A DNA stretch of 20,142 nt from an uncultured Candidatus Saccharibacteria bacterium (GCA_946997535.1 CAMPVQ010000010.1:1-20142); one strand, 5' to 3'; numbered from the stretch's first letter, positions 1 to 8,011 are shown. A program made the numbers and translations. Notes: generated by a model from the sequence alone, not told the origin.

Positions 1-2
1 GG

Positions 3-1142
3 ACAGTTGGAGATATTTGCAAAGGCTTTATTTACGATAAAAACGAAGATAAGGGCCTATTCGGTTTAGATGGTAAGCTTATTATTCAGCCTGAGTATCA
101 AAGAAATTATATTTATGGTGATGGTAAAAAAGATGTTGCTGTTGTCGATTCTCTGCTCAAAGGTTATCCGCTTGGCTTAATTTATTTTGTGAAAAATAAT
201 GACGGAATGTATGAAGTATTAGATGGGCAGCAGCGTATTACATCATTCGCACGTTTTGTTAATCAATCGTGGCCTTTTGCTGTTGAACGTGACGGCAAAC
301 CGAAATATTTCAACAGTCTTTCCAAAGATGAGCAAGATTTAATTAGTAATACAAAGCTTACAATTTACGTATGCGAAGGAACGCCTTCAGAAATTGAAGC
401 ATGGTTTGAAACTATTAACATTGCCGGAGTTCCGCTAGTAAAACAAGAACTAAGAAATGCGGCTTATCATGGTAGTTTTGTAACGCTTGCTAAGGAAGAA
501 TTTTCAAATACTTCTAATTCTAAGATGAATATGTGGCAGACATATGTGAAGGGCGATCCTAAACGTCAAGCAATTCTTGAAACTGCTCTCGACTGGGTGA
601 GTGATGGAAAAATTGACGATTATATGGCTCAACATAGAAACGATGCAGATATTAAACAGTTAAAAAACCACTTTGATACTGTAATAGATTGGATAGATTC
701 AATATTTGACTATACTGGAAATGAAATGTGTGGCCAAGAATGGGGCAAGCTGTATACTACGTATCACAGAAATGCTTATACTAAGGCTCAGATTACAGAA
801 CGAGTATCTGCGCTTTTGGAAGATTCTCAAGTTCAAAATAAACGTGGTGTTATCGAGTATGTGCTTGGTGGAGAATCTGACAAAACTCTTCTTAACATAC
901 GAGTATTTGACGAGAAAACAAAAAAGCAAGTGTATGCTCGCCAAACGGAAGCTGCTAAAGAAAAAGATATATCGAATTGTCCACTTTGTGCTTTGGGTAG
1001 TGACAACAATTCCAAACGTATCTATAAATTGGGCGAAATGGACGCGGACCATGTAACAGCTTGGAGCAAAGGCGGTGTGACAGACGAGTCAAATTGCCAA
1101 ATGCTTTGCAAAACTCATAATAGAGCTAAAGGCAACAAGTAA
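3..1142 (+). CDS. DUF262 / HNH endonuclease protein, 5' truncated
   Basis: The reading frame is open from base 3, so the gene starts upstream of the window; the GTG at 189 is internal. The visible N-terminal part has the DUF262 (GmrSD N-terminal/ParB-like) pattern: a PEYQRNY segment, then KGYPLGLIYF, then VLDGQQRITS with the family's DGQQR nucleotide-binding motif. The C-terminal end is an HNH nuclease with a CPLC zinc-type pair, DADHVTAWSKGG, and a closing LCKTHNRAKGNK. Families with this pairing act as nucleotide-dependent restriction nucleases, often against modified phage DNA, so a defence role is likely but inferred. The gene is visibly more A+T-rich than everything downstream and has no evident partner gene in view, which fits recent acquisition. 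Domain assignment is confident; substrate is unknown. Confidence 0.88.
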   Translation, partial: TVGDICKGFIYDKNEDKGLFGLDGKLIIQPEYQRNYIYGDGKKDVAVVDSLLKGYPLGLIYFVKNNDGMYEVLDGQQRITSFARFVNQSWPFAVERDGKPKYFNSLSKDEQDLISNTKLTIYVCEGTPSEIEAWFETINIAGVPLVKQELRNAAYHGSFVTLAKEEFSNTSNSKMNMWQTYVKGDPKRQAILETALDWVSDGKIDDYMAQHRNDADIKQLKNHFDTVIDWIDSIFDYTGNEMCGQEWGKLYTTYHRNAYTKAQITERVSALLEDSQVQNKRGVIEYVLGGESDKTLLNIRVFDEKTKKQVYARQTEAAKEKDISNCPLCALGSDNNSKRIYKLGEMDADHVTAWSKGGVTDESNCQMLCKTHNRAKGNK

Positions 1143-1366
1143 CAAATTATATCTTGGTTGCAACGTAAAACGGTGTGAAATGCGTTACAGCTTTTTTGAT
1201 ATTTCTATCGTTAAAAAGTGTGTACCCAACATTCATAGTATGCACTCAAAAAAGTGTAGTTATACTCGAAGTTCACTTAAGCCATATAAACAAAACGACC
1301 TATCGATAGCAAACGATTGAACACAATTTTTATTATACAGTCCTTCAACCAGCGCCACCACCTCTG

Positions 1367-2221
1367 TTATGGCTGTATTGGTAGTTCGAACAAACGACTA
1401 AAGAAGATGAGTAGTACCACTGTCATCGCCAGTGCAAACACCACCGGCGCGCCGAGCTCTTCCCACGTCACGTGGCGGTCGTCCGCCCACGCCTTGTACA
1501 CCTTGATGGTGACAAATGAAATCATCGCCACAAAAATCACAATCTGCGGCAGCAAAATCAGCAGCGAAATCACCGGATACATCACGTTCCAGTGCCAGCA
1601 GGCGTAGCCAAGGATGGTCACCAAGACACCCCAAACCGAGGCTAGCAGCGACCGCGACTTCTCGTCGTACTGCCCCAACGCTTGCCGCGCCGCACTAAAC
1701 GCCACTATAAAAGTCAGCACTAGAGCCAGCCACAGCGTCTCCTTCGACAGCGTATAAATCACCATCAGCCCGAACAATTCACACACGCTCGCCTGAAACA
1801 GCACCGCGCGCTCACTCGACAGCGGCTTAATCCACGCCAGCCAAATGGCGTACAGCGTTGCAATGCCCAGCTGCACCTCAAGCGCGTTGACATTAAAGCT
1901 CCAAAACATCGTACCCATCGTCGGCGGCAAACCGTTACGAATCAGGTTCTCGTATGTGTTGCCCACATAAGTCGCCAGCATAATCACACTCAAACCAACC
2001 ACCAAATCCGGCAACGAACTCAAGATATTTGCCCACCAGTAACGCGGCCGCACCGCCAGCACGCGCCACTTCGAAATCAGCAGCAAGCCAATGGCGAGCC
2101 ACGGCGTCTTAAAAAAGTACACCAGTAGCACCATCAAAAAGCCGAGTGCCACGTTGGCAATCACGTGTGTCGCCAGCGCGAGCCAGCCGTGGTGATGCGC
2201 CGAATGTATAAAATCCACCAT
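1367..2221 (-). CDS. Polytopic membrane protein of unknown function
   Basis: This 284-residue protein has about eight or nine hydrophobic segments (roughly residues 14-36, 38-52, 68-90, 114-132, 140-157, 160-178, 192-212, 213-240 and 254-277) joined by short polar loops. It has no signal peptide and no catalytic motif I recognise. A His-rich start (SAHHHGW) and a KWRVLAVRPRYWWAN loop are the most distinctive parts. It is divergent from lepB, and their promoters share a 70-bp gap. The start ATG at 2221 lies 10 nt after a TATAAT box with no Shine-Dalgarno sequence, so the mRNA would be leaderless or have only a few leader bases. I see no clear terminator. The function is not assigned. Confidence 0.85.
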   Translation of the reverse strand: MVDFIHSAHHHGWLALATHVIANVALGFLMVLLVYFFKTPWLAIGLLLISKWRVLAVRPRYWWANILSSLPDLVVGLSVIMLATYVGNTYENLIRNGLPPTMGTMFWSFNVNALEVQLGIATLYAIWLAWIKPLSSERAVLFQASVCELFGLMVIYTLSKETLWLALVLTFIVAFSAARQALGQYDEKSRSLLASVWGVLVTILGYACWHWNVMYPVISLLILLPQIVIFVAMISFVTIKVYKAWADDRHVTWEELGAPVVFALAMTVVLLIFFSRLFELPIQP

Positions 2222-2231
2222 AGATAGTTAC

Positions 2232-2261
2232 ATTATAGCATATTGCGCGGGTTCTGGACAA
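2232..2261 (-). promoter_or_regulatory. Promoter of the 284-aa membrane protein gene
   Basis: On the minus strand TTGTCC (2261-2256), an 18-bp spacer and TATAAT (2237-2232) precede the ATG at 2221. The expected transcript start is about 2225, leaving almost no leader. Its -35 hexamer overlaps the -35 of the divergent lepB promoter. Confidence 0.65.
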
Positions 2262-2284
2262 AATGCTTATAGTTGCGCTACAAT
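2255..2284 (+). promoter_or_regulatory. lepB promoter (leaderless)
   Basis: TGGACA (2255-2260), an 18-bp spacer and TACAAT (2279-2284), each 5/6 to the sigma-70 consensus. The GTG start codon begins 8 nt after the -10 box, at the expected transcription start, so the message should begin with its start codon. Confidence 0.7.
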
Positions 2285-2291
2285 AAATAGA

Positions 2292-2987
2292 GTGAAAATT
2301 AATGCAGATGAACCATTAAAGCCGCAGCCAGTCGAAGAGCCGCACCCGATGGACCGTGCCGCAGCCAAGAATGCTTGGCACGATTTTACGCGCATTTTTG
2401 GTTTTGTTGTTGCCGTTATCGTCGGCGCTTGGGCCATTAATACCTTTATTTTTCAGAGTTTTGACGTCGTTGGCCCGAGTATGGAGCCGACCCTTGAAGG
2501 TCAAAACGGCAGCGACCGCGTACTAGTTAACCGCCTACCCGTTACCTTCGCGCGCTTGCAAGGCAAGCCGTACGTACCAAAGCGTGGTGACATCATCGTC
2601 TTTAAGAGTACTGCCCTGACCAGCACCGGCCAGCCAGAGTACGTGGTGAAGCGCGTCACTGGTCTGCCGGGCGAGCGCATGGTGGTGAAAGATTGCCACC
2701 TCTATGTTCACAACCAAGAGCATCCTGAGGGCTTCGACCCATACCCGACTTTTAAGAATTTGGCGCCGAACGATAAAGAGGTCAACCCATGTGTTGCCGG
2801 CGAAGGCACTGATATCACCGTACCGCAAGGCGAAATCTTTGTGGATGGCGACCACCGTTACGGCAACTACTCAACTGATAGCCGCAATGGCGGCGGACGG
2901 CCAAGCCTCGGCACCATTCCATTCGAAAACATCGTTGGTCCGGTTGGTGTTCGCCTCTGGCCAGTCAATAAAATCAAGCTATTTTAG
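2292..2987 (+). CDS. lepB: Signal peptidase I
   Basis: A 231-aa type I signal peptidase (S26), which cleaves signal peptides from exported proteins outside the membrane. One N-terminal transmembrane segment (about residues 36-54) precedes the catalytic domain. The nucleophile Ser63 sits in VVGPSMEPTL, the general base Lys120 in YVVKRVTGLPGE, and the late box is GDHRYGNYSTDSR (about 186-198), the counterpart of the family's GDNxxxSxDSR. Length and box order are normal. The window encodes at least eight predicted Sec-exported proteins with AxA-type cleavage sites, so it is their likely processing enzyme. The start is GTG at 2292, placed 7 nt after a TACAAT -10 box with no ribosome site, indicating a leaderless transcript. 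A strong hairpin terminator follows. Confidence 0.95.
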   Translation: MKINADEPLKPQPVEEPHPMDRAAAKNAWHDFTRIFGFVVAVIVGAWAINTFIFQSFDVVGPSMEPTLEGQNGSDRVLVNRLPVTFARLQGKPYVPKRGDIIVFKSTALTSTGQPEYVVKRVTGLPGERMVVKDCHLYVHNQEHPEGFDPYPTFKNLAPNDKEVNPCVAGEGTDITVPQGEIFVDGDHRYGNYSTDSRNGGGRPSLGTIPFENIVGPVGVRLWPVNKIKLF

Positions 2988-3001
2988 CCAAACTTAGCCC
3001 C

Positions 3002-3030
3002 AATCCCAGCCATAAGGCTGGGATTTAATT
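3002..3030 (+). terminator. lepB intrinsic terminator
   Basis: A perfect 10-bp stem, AATCCCAGCC / GGCTGGGATT, with an ATAA loop, followed by TAATT. It lies 15 nt after the lepB stop codon. Confidence 0.75.
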
Positions 3031-3077
3031 ATGAGCATATGGGTAAACTAACTTCATAAAGCCCCGTCGCTAGCGGC

Positions 3078-3236
3078 TTAATGCTTCAGCACCACATTCA
3101 ACACCGCCACTGCATCCTTCATCTACACCGCGCGCGTTACCAAAATGTGGGTTACATCTGGCGGCACTTGGCCCGTTACTACGTTATGTAACATAACAAG
3201 TTGCCACGATTTATAGCCATAAAACTCCCACAAAAA
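3078..3236 (-). pseudogene. Possible gene remnant with in-frame stop
   Basis: On the minus strand one frame reads like natural protein for about 50 codons. It contains VVTGQVPPDVTHILVTRAV, then a TAG at 3125-3123, then MKDAVAVLNVVLKH and a TAA at 3080-3078. The frame is also closed upstream by a TAG at 3239-3237. Codon use (GTG, GCG, ACG) resembles neighbouring real genes, and the frame continues sensibly across the internal stop, which suggests a decayed gene end. I do not recognise the family, and a chance open stretch cannot be excluded. Confidence 0.3.
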
Positions 3237-3271
3237 CTAATCCCCAGCGCAATTATTAAGGGCTGGGGATT
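3230..3271 (-). terminator. ctpA intrinsic terminator
   Basis: On the minus strand a 10-bp stem AATCCCCAGC / GCTGGGGATT with a 13-nt loop is followed by AGTTTTTG. It lies 20 nt past the ctpA stop codon. Confidence 0.7.
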
Positions 3272-3291
3272 GATCTAAACTATCAGCTCGG

Positions 3292-4500
3292 CTATTTCTT
3301 TAGTTCGTCAAGCGCGGCTTGAAGCTGGTTGTCGTGACCCTGCTGAATCTGCTCAGCGTCAAGCTTCACTTCCTTGTCTGGCTTGATGCCCTCGTGGTTG
3401 ATGTTCTTGCCCTTCGGCGTGTACCACTTGGCCACAGTAACCTTAAGCTGACCGCCGTCAATTGGCAATAGCTGCTGCACACTACCCTTACCGTAAGACT
3501 TTTCACCTAACAATGTGGCGCGGCTGTAATCGTGTAATGCGCCTGCCAATATTTCCGCTGCCGAGGCTGTACCGCCGTTAATTAGCACCACAGTCTTGTA
3601 CTGGTTAAGGGTTGGTTCACCCTGTGACAACAGTGTGCCCATCACCTGCGAACCGCGGCGCTCCTGCACCACCATGTTACCCTTTGGTAGCCACATACCG
3701 GCCAAGTCTTGCGCAGCGTCCACGTAGCCACCACCGTTATCGCGTAAGTCAAGCACCAAGCCCTTCACATGCTGGTCGGTCAACTCCTTGCCCGCCTTGT
3801 TCATGAGCGACGCCGTATCTGCGCCGAACTGCGACACGCGAATGTAGCCAAAGTCGCCTTCCTTACGCCACGTGACGCTCGGCGTGGTAATTTTGTCACG
3901 CTTCAGGGTGAAGTCCTTGCGCTCCGTACCACGAATGATGGTCAACTTTACCTCTGTACCAATCGGCCCACGAATCTTCTTCGCCGCCTTTGCTGGGTGC
4001 AAGTCAAGCGATGGCTCGCCATCAATGGCCGCAATCAGATCACCACTCTTCAGCCCCGCCTTCTGCGCCGGACCGCCGTCAAGAATTGACATCACCTGCA
4101 ACTGCTTGTCTTGGCTGATGCCCATAGCAATGCCGATGCCTTCAAACGAGCCCGCGAGGTCATCGGTTAGGGCCTTCGCCTCTTCGTCGGTCAGATAAAC
4201 CGTGTACGGGTCTTCCGCACCGGCCACCAGACCACGCACTGCGCCCTGCTCAAGCTTAGTCTTATCAAGCTTGCCATCAAACTTCTGTTGCAACGTATCA
4301 TAAACCTCGCGCAAGCTGCCGTAGTCGATGGTATTGAATGACACATTTTGGAACCGCGTGCCTAGCGCGAAGCACACCAGCCCCGTGCCCAGCGCAATTA
4401 AAAAGCATACCGCTGGAGTCACGCCTTGGCGTGACTTACGGGCGGTCGAGCTTGGCTGCGTCGCCCAAACTCCCTGATAATTATTTTCACCCTCACTCAT
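3292..4500 (-). CDS. ctpA: C-terminal processing peptidase (S41, PDZ)
   Basis: A membrane-anchored S41 serine protease that acts outside the membrane on the C-terminal tails of envelope proteins. Counting from an upstream ATG at 4509, there is one N-terminal membrane segment (about 31-51), an EDPYTVYL segment at about 99, a PDZ domain (about 120-205, with a SFEGIGIAMG entry), and the protease core. The core carries the nucleophile Ser316 in NGGTASAAE and Lys341 in GEKSYGKGSVQ, with the 25-residue spacing of the family. I chose ATG 4500 (MSEGEN) as start because the ATG at 4509 lies inside the TATAAT -10 box; 4500 is 7 nt after that box, so the mRNA is leaderless. It stands alone between its own promoter and terminator, convergent with lepB. 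Confidence 0.93.
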   Translation of the reverse strand: MSEGENNYQGVWATQPSSTARKSRQGVTPAVCFLIALGTGLVCFALGTRFQNVSFNTIDYGSLREVYDTLQQKFDGKLDKTKLEQGAVRGLVAGAEDPYTVYLTDEEAKALTDDLAGSFEGIGIAMGISQDKQLQVMSILDGGPAQKAGLKSGDLIAAIDGEPSLDLHPAKAAKKIRGPIGTEVKLTIIRGTERKDFTLKRDKITTPSVTWRKEGDFGYIRVSQFGADTASLMNKAGKELTDQHVKGLVLDLRDNGGGYVDAAQDLAGMWLPKGNMVVQERRGSQVMGTLLSQGEPTLNQYKTVVLINGGTASAAEILAGALHDYSRATLLGEKSYGKGSVQQLLPIDGGQLKVTVAKWYTPKGKNINHEGIKPDKEVKLDAEQIQQGHDNQLQAALDELKK

Positions 4501-4507
4501 TGCTACC

Positions 4508-4516
4508 ATTATACCA
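4508..4516 (-). promoter_or_regulatory. ctpA extended -10 promoter (leaderless)
   Basis: On the minus strand TGGTATAAT is an extended -10 box; the hexamer is 4513-4508. No good -35 is visible. The ATG at 4500 starts 7 nt downstream of the box, and the in-frame ATG at 4509 overlaps the box and so cannot be in the transcript. Confidence 0.7.
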
Positions 4517-4535
4517 CAAGCGCGACCGCATGAGG

Positions 4536-4568
4536 ATAAAAATATACCCCCCGCAAATGCGGGGGTAT
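4536..4568 (-). terminator. Terminator of the CHAP hydrolase gene
   Basis: On the minus strand ATACCCCCGC, loop ATTT, GCGGGGGGTAT, then ATTTTTAT. It ends just upstream of the ctpA promoter and so separates the two genes. Confidence 0.85.
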
Positions 4569-4587
4569 GTAGCTGCCGGCGTAAAGG

Positions 4588-5787
4588 CTATGGCATCTGA
4601 GCGAAGTAGATATAGCCATCAAACAACCCTGGGCTGGCGTTATAGTGCATGGCGTAATTGCCACGGTTGTCTGAGTTGTAATCCGAATAATTAAACGTGC
4701 CATCTGAGTTGACCGACTCAACCCACGCCACGTGGCCATAAGTACCGTTGCGCATCACTGCCACCGCACCCGGCTTCGGCGTGCTGCCGGTTGGTATACC
4801 GTAACCTCTGGCACGCCCCAACCAGTTCTTGGCGTCGTTACCGCCGCGCGTCCAGTACGATGGCCAGCCATAGGTGCTTGCCACCTTAAACGCGGCATAG
4901 CTCACACACTCGCGGCTGTACATACCGTAGCTATCTACCATGGAATCCTTCGGCGCATGACACCAGCGGTCCGGATATCCACCACCGCAAGCAGTGCCCG
5001 CCGCCGTCTTGAGACGGTTGCCACCCTTCGCGCGCATACGGGCGGCAATTTCCGCAGCCTGCTGCTGCTTCAACTGAGCGATGCGGTCATTACTCTGCTT
5101 AGTCAGTGCCTGATAAGCAGCATCCTGCCCCTTCGTTTGGTCAAGGAGTGTCTGCTGCTCTTGCCGGCTCGCGCCGAGTGCCGTCTTTTGGTCTTGTTGG
5201 CTCGCCAATAAAACCTCCGTGCGCTTTTTCTTCTTCTCGAGGTCGATCTTCATCGACTTAATGCTATCTACGCTCTTCTTAATGTTATCGCTCACCACCT
5301 TTTGCTGCGTCTGGCGGTCAACGTAATCGCTGATAGAATGGCTATTCATCAAGATATCAAGAGCAGACATTTCGCCGTTCAGATACTGCGTCTTAAGGCT
5401 CTCACTAAGAGCAGTCGCTTGACGCTTTATCTTCGCTTCGAGCTCGGCAATCTTCTGCTGCAAGCTATTACGCTCGGCTGTAGTCAAGTTAATCTGTGCC
5501 TGAATTTGCTGCTGCTGTAATTGCAAATCGGCAATTTTGTTCTGAAGATTATCCGCCTGCGCCCGCAAGTCGTTCCGACGGTTGTCGTAGTCGGCAATCT
5601 GCAGCTTAATAGCGTTTATCTGTTCGTCATACTTGTCGGCACGAGCCACATGCCCCGAGAAGTACGGTGCCACCATGCCCGACACCATTAGAGCACCAAA
5701 CACCAGCGTGCCAAAGCGAACTTTGGCGGTGCCGTAGCGGCGATATGCTGGTTTAAAGCTTAGATTTTTTGTTATTTTGCGCATCAT
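4588..5787 (-). CDS. PcsB-like coiled-coil CHAP peptidoglycan hydrolase
   Basis: A 399-aa secreted cell-wall hydrolase. The N-terminus is a long basic stretch followed by a hydrophobic core (about 26-42) and VARA|DKYDEQ as a probable cleavage site. Residues about 52-250 form a heptad-rich, Gln/Lys-rich coiled coil. The C-terminal CHAP (Cys/His amidase or endopeptidase) domain has Cys294 in SRECVSYAAF and His352 in YGHVAWVESV, followed by the usual NYSDYN strand. This is the PcsB/FtsEX-activated architecture, in which the coiled coil holds the enzyme inactive until FtsEX releases it at division; no ftsEX is visible here. The start ATG has a GAAGGA ribosome site 6 nt upstream, and a TATAAT box lies at 5816-5811. 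The immediately following second ATG is an alternative start. Confidence 0.92.
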   Translation of the reverse strand: MMRKITKNLSFKPAYRRYGTAKVRFGTLVFGALMVSGMVAPYFSGHVARADKYDEQINAIKLQIADYDNRRNDLRAQADNLQNKIADLQLQQQQIQAQINLTTAERNSLQQKIAELEAKIKRQATALSESLKTQYLNGEMSALDILMNSHSISDYVDRQTQQKVVSDNIKKSVDSIKSMKIDLEKKKKRTEVLLASQQDQKTALGASRQEQQTLLDQTKGQDAAYQALTKQSNDRIAQLKQQQAAEIAARMRAKGGNRLKTAAGTACGGGYPDRWCHAPKDSMVDSYGMYSRECVSYAAFKVASTYGWPSYWTRGGNDAKNWLGRARGYGIPTGSTPKPGAVAVMRNGTYGHVAWVESVNSDGTFNYSDYNSDNRGNYAMHYNASPGLFDGYIYFAQMP

Positions 5788-5880
5788 AACCTATCCTTCG
5801 TAATATTTATATTATAACCGCTTATGCCAAATTGTGCAAGGGGCTAATGGTAATCTCGCGGCGAATTCAACATCGGCGCG

Positions 5881-7950
5881 CTACTGGCGGAAGTTACCCA
5901 GCGCGACACGGAAGGAATATTGGTTATCTACCTTACCGTCATATGCACCAGCAGAGAATAAACTCAGACCGCCTTTATCGCCACCACGAGTAAACCATAA
6001 TTTATAACTCCACGTATCGTTAACCATATAGTAGCAACCACCAGCAAGCTGTCCAAACGCCACATTCCACATATTGCCATGCTTAGGAGCACATGCTGAT
6101 AAATATGCGCCACGGTCATACTCTACTTCATGTAAGGATTGGCCACCACAAGTTTCCCAAGTGCACTTATAGAGACCTATGCTGTCGAAATGATACAAAT
6201 TGATATATGGCGGCTTAGTGTCAAATGCCGTGTTTTTGTACTCTGGATTCAATACCATCCGACTAGGGTCGTCGCTGTATGCCGACGCCACAATCTCTCT
6301 GCCACCACCTGCCATATCATAAATGCCAGTCGGGTTGTTAGTGGTGCTAGCTAACTGACCAGTTGTCCCATTGTATGCTAATTGCGGATCCAGTGAACTA
6401 CAAGCCGATTGCGTACCTACTTCGCCGCCATACTTATTGTTACTAAATTTGCCATTCTTACCACGCATAGCGCCGCAACCAGTTATGCCATATTTTAATT
6501 CTATCTTAGGTATATTCTTCTTCTTATCTCTTCTTTGATAAAAGCCGCTTTGATTATTAGGCTCAACCTTATCAAATCCAGCTCCATATTGACTTGCCGA
6601 CAAATAAGCCGCTGCACCCCAGTCATTGTTGTTTATGATGCGCGAGCTATAGTGCGCCAAGTTGTTATTATTCTGTGCCGCCAATAGCGTACTTCCAACT
6701 GTATTACCCGAGTCAGCCACACCAAACGACTTCGCTGCCGCAAATAACTCCTCTAGCTTACCATTCACGCCATCAGCATCACCAGAAAGGTATTTCTGAT
6801 TTGGCAAAACAGTTGGCTGTTTAAGGTCACCAGTGGTCTGAAATTTCGCAAACCAAATACCGTTGAGCTCCTTCTTGCCAAAGGTAAAGGCTGGGTGGGT
6901 CGCCCAAGTACCTTGGCTACTTGGCTGACCATTAATATAATCACGGTTCAAGTCGCACTCAGTACGGTAATCCACTCCCTTGCTTGCGCAAACTGCTGGT
7001 ATGCGCTTTGGATCGGTTGCTTTCTCAAAATGAATGTTAAAGTTCTGCTCTTTAACTAATTTGTCGGTATAGTCGCGACGCATCACCTCATAAGCATAGC
7101 GCGGTATGTATACCCAGTGGCCCAAAATATCAGCCGGATCAACCACCACGCTCTTGTCTTTATACTTCGCGTAAGCTTCCTTTTTTACCGTCACGGCGTT
7201 AGCCCACTGCTTATTGGCGTAATCATACCAGCCGCTATTGGCATCTTCTGGGTTGGCTACACTGGTCCACTGTGCATCAGTAGTACTACCCGTGTATTTT
7301 ACTGGCACCATGTCTGGGTCGATGTCAACCTTACAGTCGTTATCCGCAGAGCCCGCCCGACAAATAGACTTGCTCACCACTGGTGGCTTCGGCGCTAGCT
7401 TTGGTGTTACTGTGTAAACTACATGTGTAATATACTCGCCGGCTGGTAAATTAGTGCTGTCTATATTGGCAGCAAATGTGACCGGTTTGGTGCATTCGGT
7501 TACGCTCTTACAGCCGTCTAGAGTATTCGGCGTGACGTTGGCAAGACGCAATGGAGCAGATTTGGCAGGAACCTGACTATATTTATCTGATGATTGGTCA
7601 AGCGAATAGCCCCACTGATTAGCCGGTAGCGTAGACGGAGCACCTTTCTTCACGGCAGTAATTTTATAATTACTATTAGCCGAATTTACTAAATCCTGCT
7701 TGTCTGCGGCCATTGTAATGCTAAAGCCATCGTGCGAGCTTGATTTAACAACAATGTTAGATGTAGCCTTATAAAGATCATCTTGTAGCGTCAGATTTGC
7801 CGCTTGTTCTACGGTAATGCTGATTGGGTTAGTCTGGCTAGCCGGCTCGGCCGCATGCGCCGGCATTGCAAATAACCCCAACGCAGCCACTAGCACCGCG
7901 CCAGTATAGATTACCCCCCCCTGTGGCGTCACTAAATAATTTCGGCTCAT
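5881..7950 (-). CDS. Secreted beta-sandwich + C-type-lectin (FGE-like) protein
   Basis: A 689-aa exported protein. The signal peptide is residues 1-33 (cleavage at AHA|AEPA), with an unusually weak basic end. Residues about 40-190 resemble the small secreted paralogues at 16608-19704: an ITVEQA first strand, an NQWGYSL tryptophan motif and a closing PAGEYITHVVYTVT strand. The remainder looks like the FGE-sulfatase/C-type-lectin fold seen in many surface proteins: GHWVYIPRYAYEVMRRD, NGIWFAKFQTTG, TGIYDMAGGGREIVAS, WFTRGG, and a terminal YSFRVALGNFRQ. Catalytic FGE cysteines are not evident, so binding is more likely than catalysis. Several cysteine pairs may form disulfides. A G8 run covers codons 10-13. 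The ribosome site AAGGAGG is excellent, and no terminator is evident. Ligand unknown. Confidence 0.85.
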   Translation of the reverse strand: MSRNYLVTPQGGVIYTGAVLVAALGLFAMPAHAAEPASQTNPISITVEQAANLTLQDDLYKATSNIVVKSSSHDGFSITMAADKQDLVNSANSNYKITAVKKGAPSTLPANQWGYSLDQSSDKYSQVPAKSAPLRLANVTPNTLDGCKSVTECTKPVTFAANIDSTNLPAGEYITHVVYTVTPKLAPKPPVVSKSICRAGSADNDCKVDIDPDMVPVKYTGSTTDAQWTSVANPEDANSGWYDYANKQWANAVTVKKEAYAKYKDKSVVVDPADILGHWVYIPRYAYEVMRRDYTDKLVKEQNFNIHFEKATDPKRIPAVCASKGVDYRTECDLNRDYINGQPSSQGTWATHPAFTFGKKELNGIWFAKFQTTGDLKQPTVLPNQKYLSGDADGVNGKLEELFAAAKSFGVADSGNTVGSTLLAAQNNNNLAHYSSRIINNNDWGAAAYLSASQYGAGFDKVEPNNQSGFYQRRDKKKNIPKIELKYGITGCGAMRGKNGKFSNNKYGGEVGTQSACSSLDPQLAYNGTTGQLASTTNNPTGIYDMAGGGREIVASAYSDDPSRMVLNPEYKNTAFDTKPPYINLYHFDSIGLYKCTWETCGGQSLHEVEYDRGAYLSACAPKHGNMWNVAFGQLAGGCYYMVNDTWSYKLWFTRGGDKGGLSLFSAGAYDGKVDNQYSFRVALGNFRQ
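7914..7921 (-). repeat. G8 homopolymer inside the signal-peptide coding region
   Basis: Eight G on the coding strand span the third base of Gln10, Gly11, Gly12 and the first base of Val13. Losing one G makes the next codon TAA. Gaining one shifts into a frame that ends at a TAG about 25 codons later. Either change switches the 689-aa protein off. Confidence 0.9.
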
Positions 7951-8011
7951 TAAACCCTCCTTCTTGTTGACTAGTTATCGGCTAGCTCTCGCACAATTTT
8001 CTTACTTATTT

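Larger units (their letters stand above)
2988..3291. other. Intergenic stretch between convergent lepB and ctpA
   Basis: About 300 bp without an intact gene. It holds the two facing terminators (3002-3030 and 3230-3271) and, between them on the minus strand, a short protein-like but interrupted frame listed separately. I see no tRNA, promoter or mobile-element end in it. Confidence 0.6.

Noticed and set aside
1143..1366. Attachment site or insertion-sequence end next to the HNH gene
   Set aside because: Composition shifts here, but no direct repeat, terminal inverted repeat or tRNA gene could be seen.
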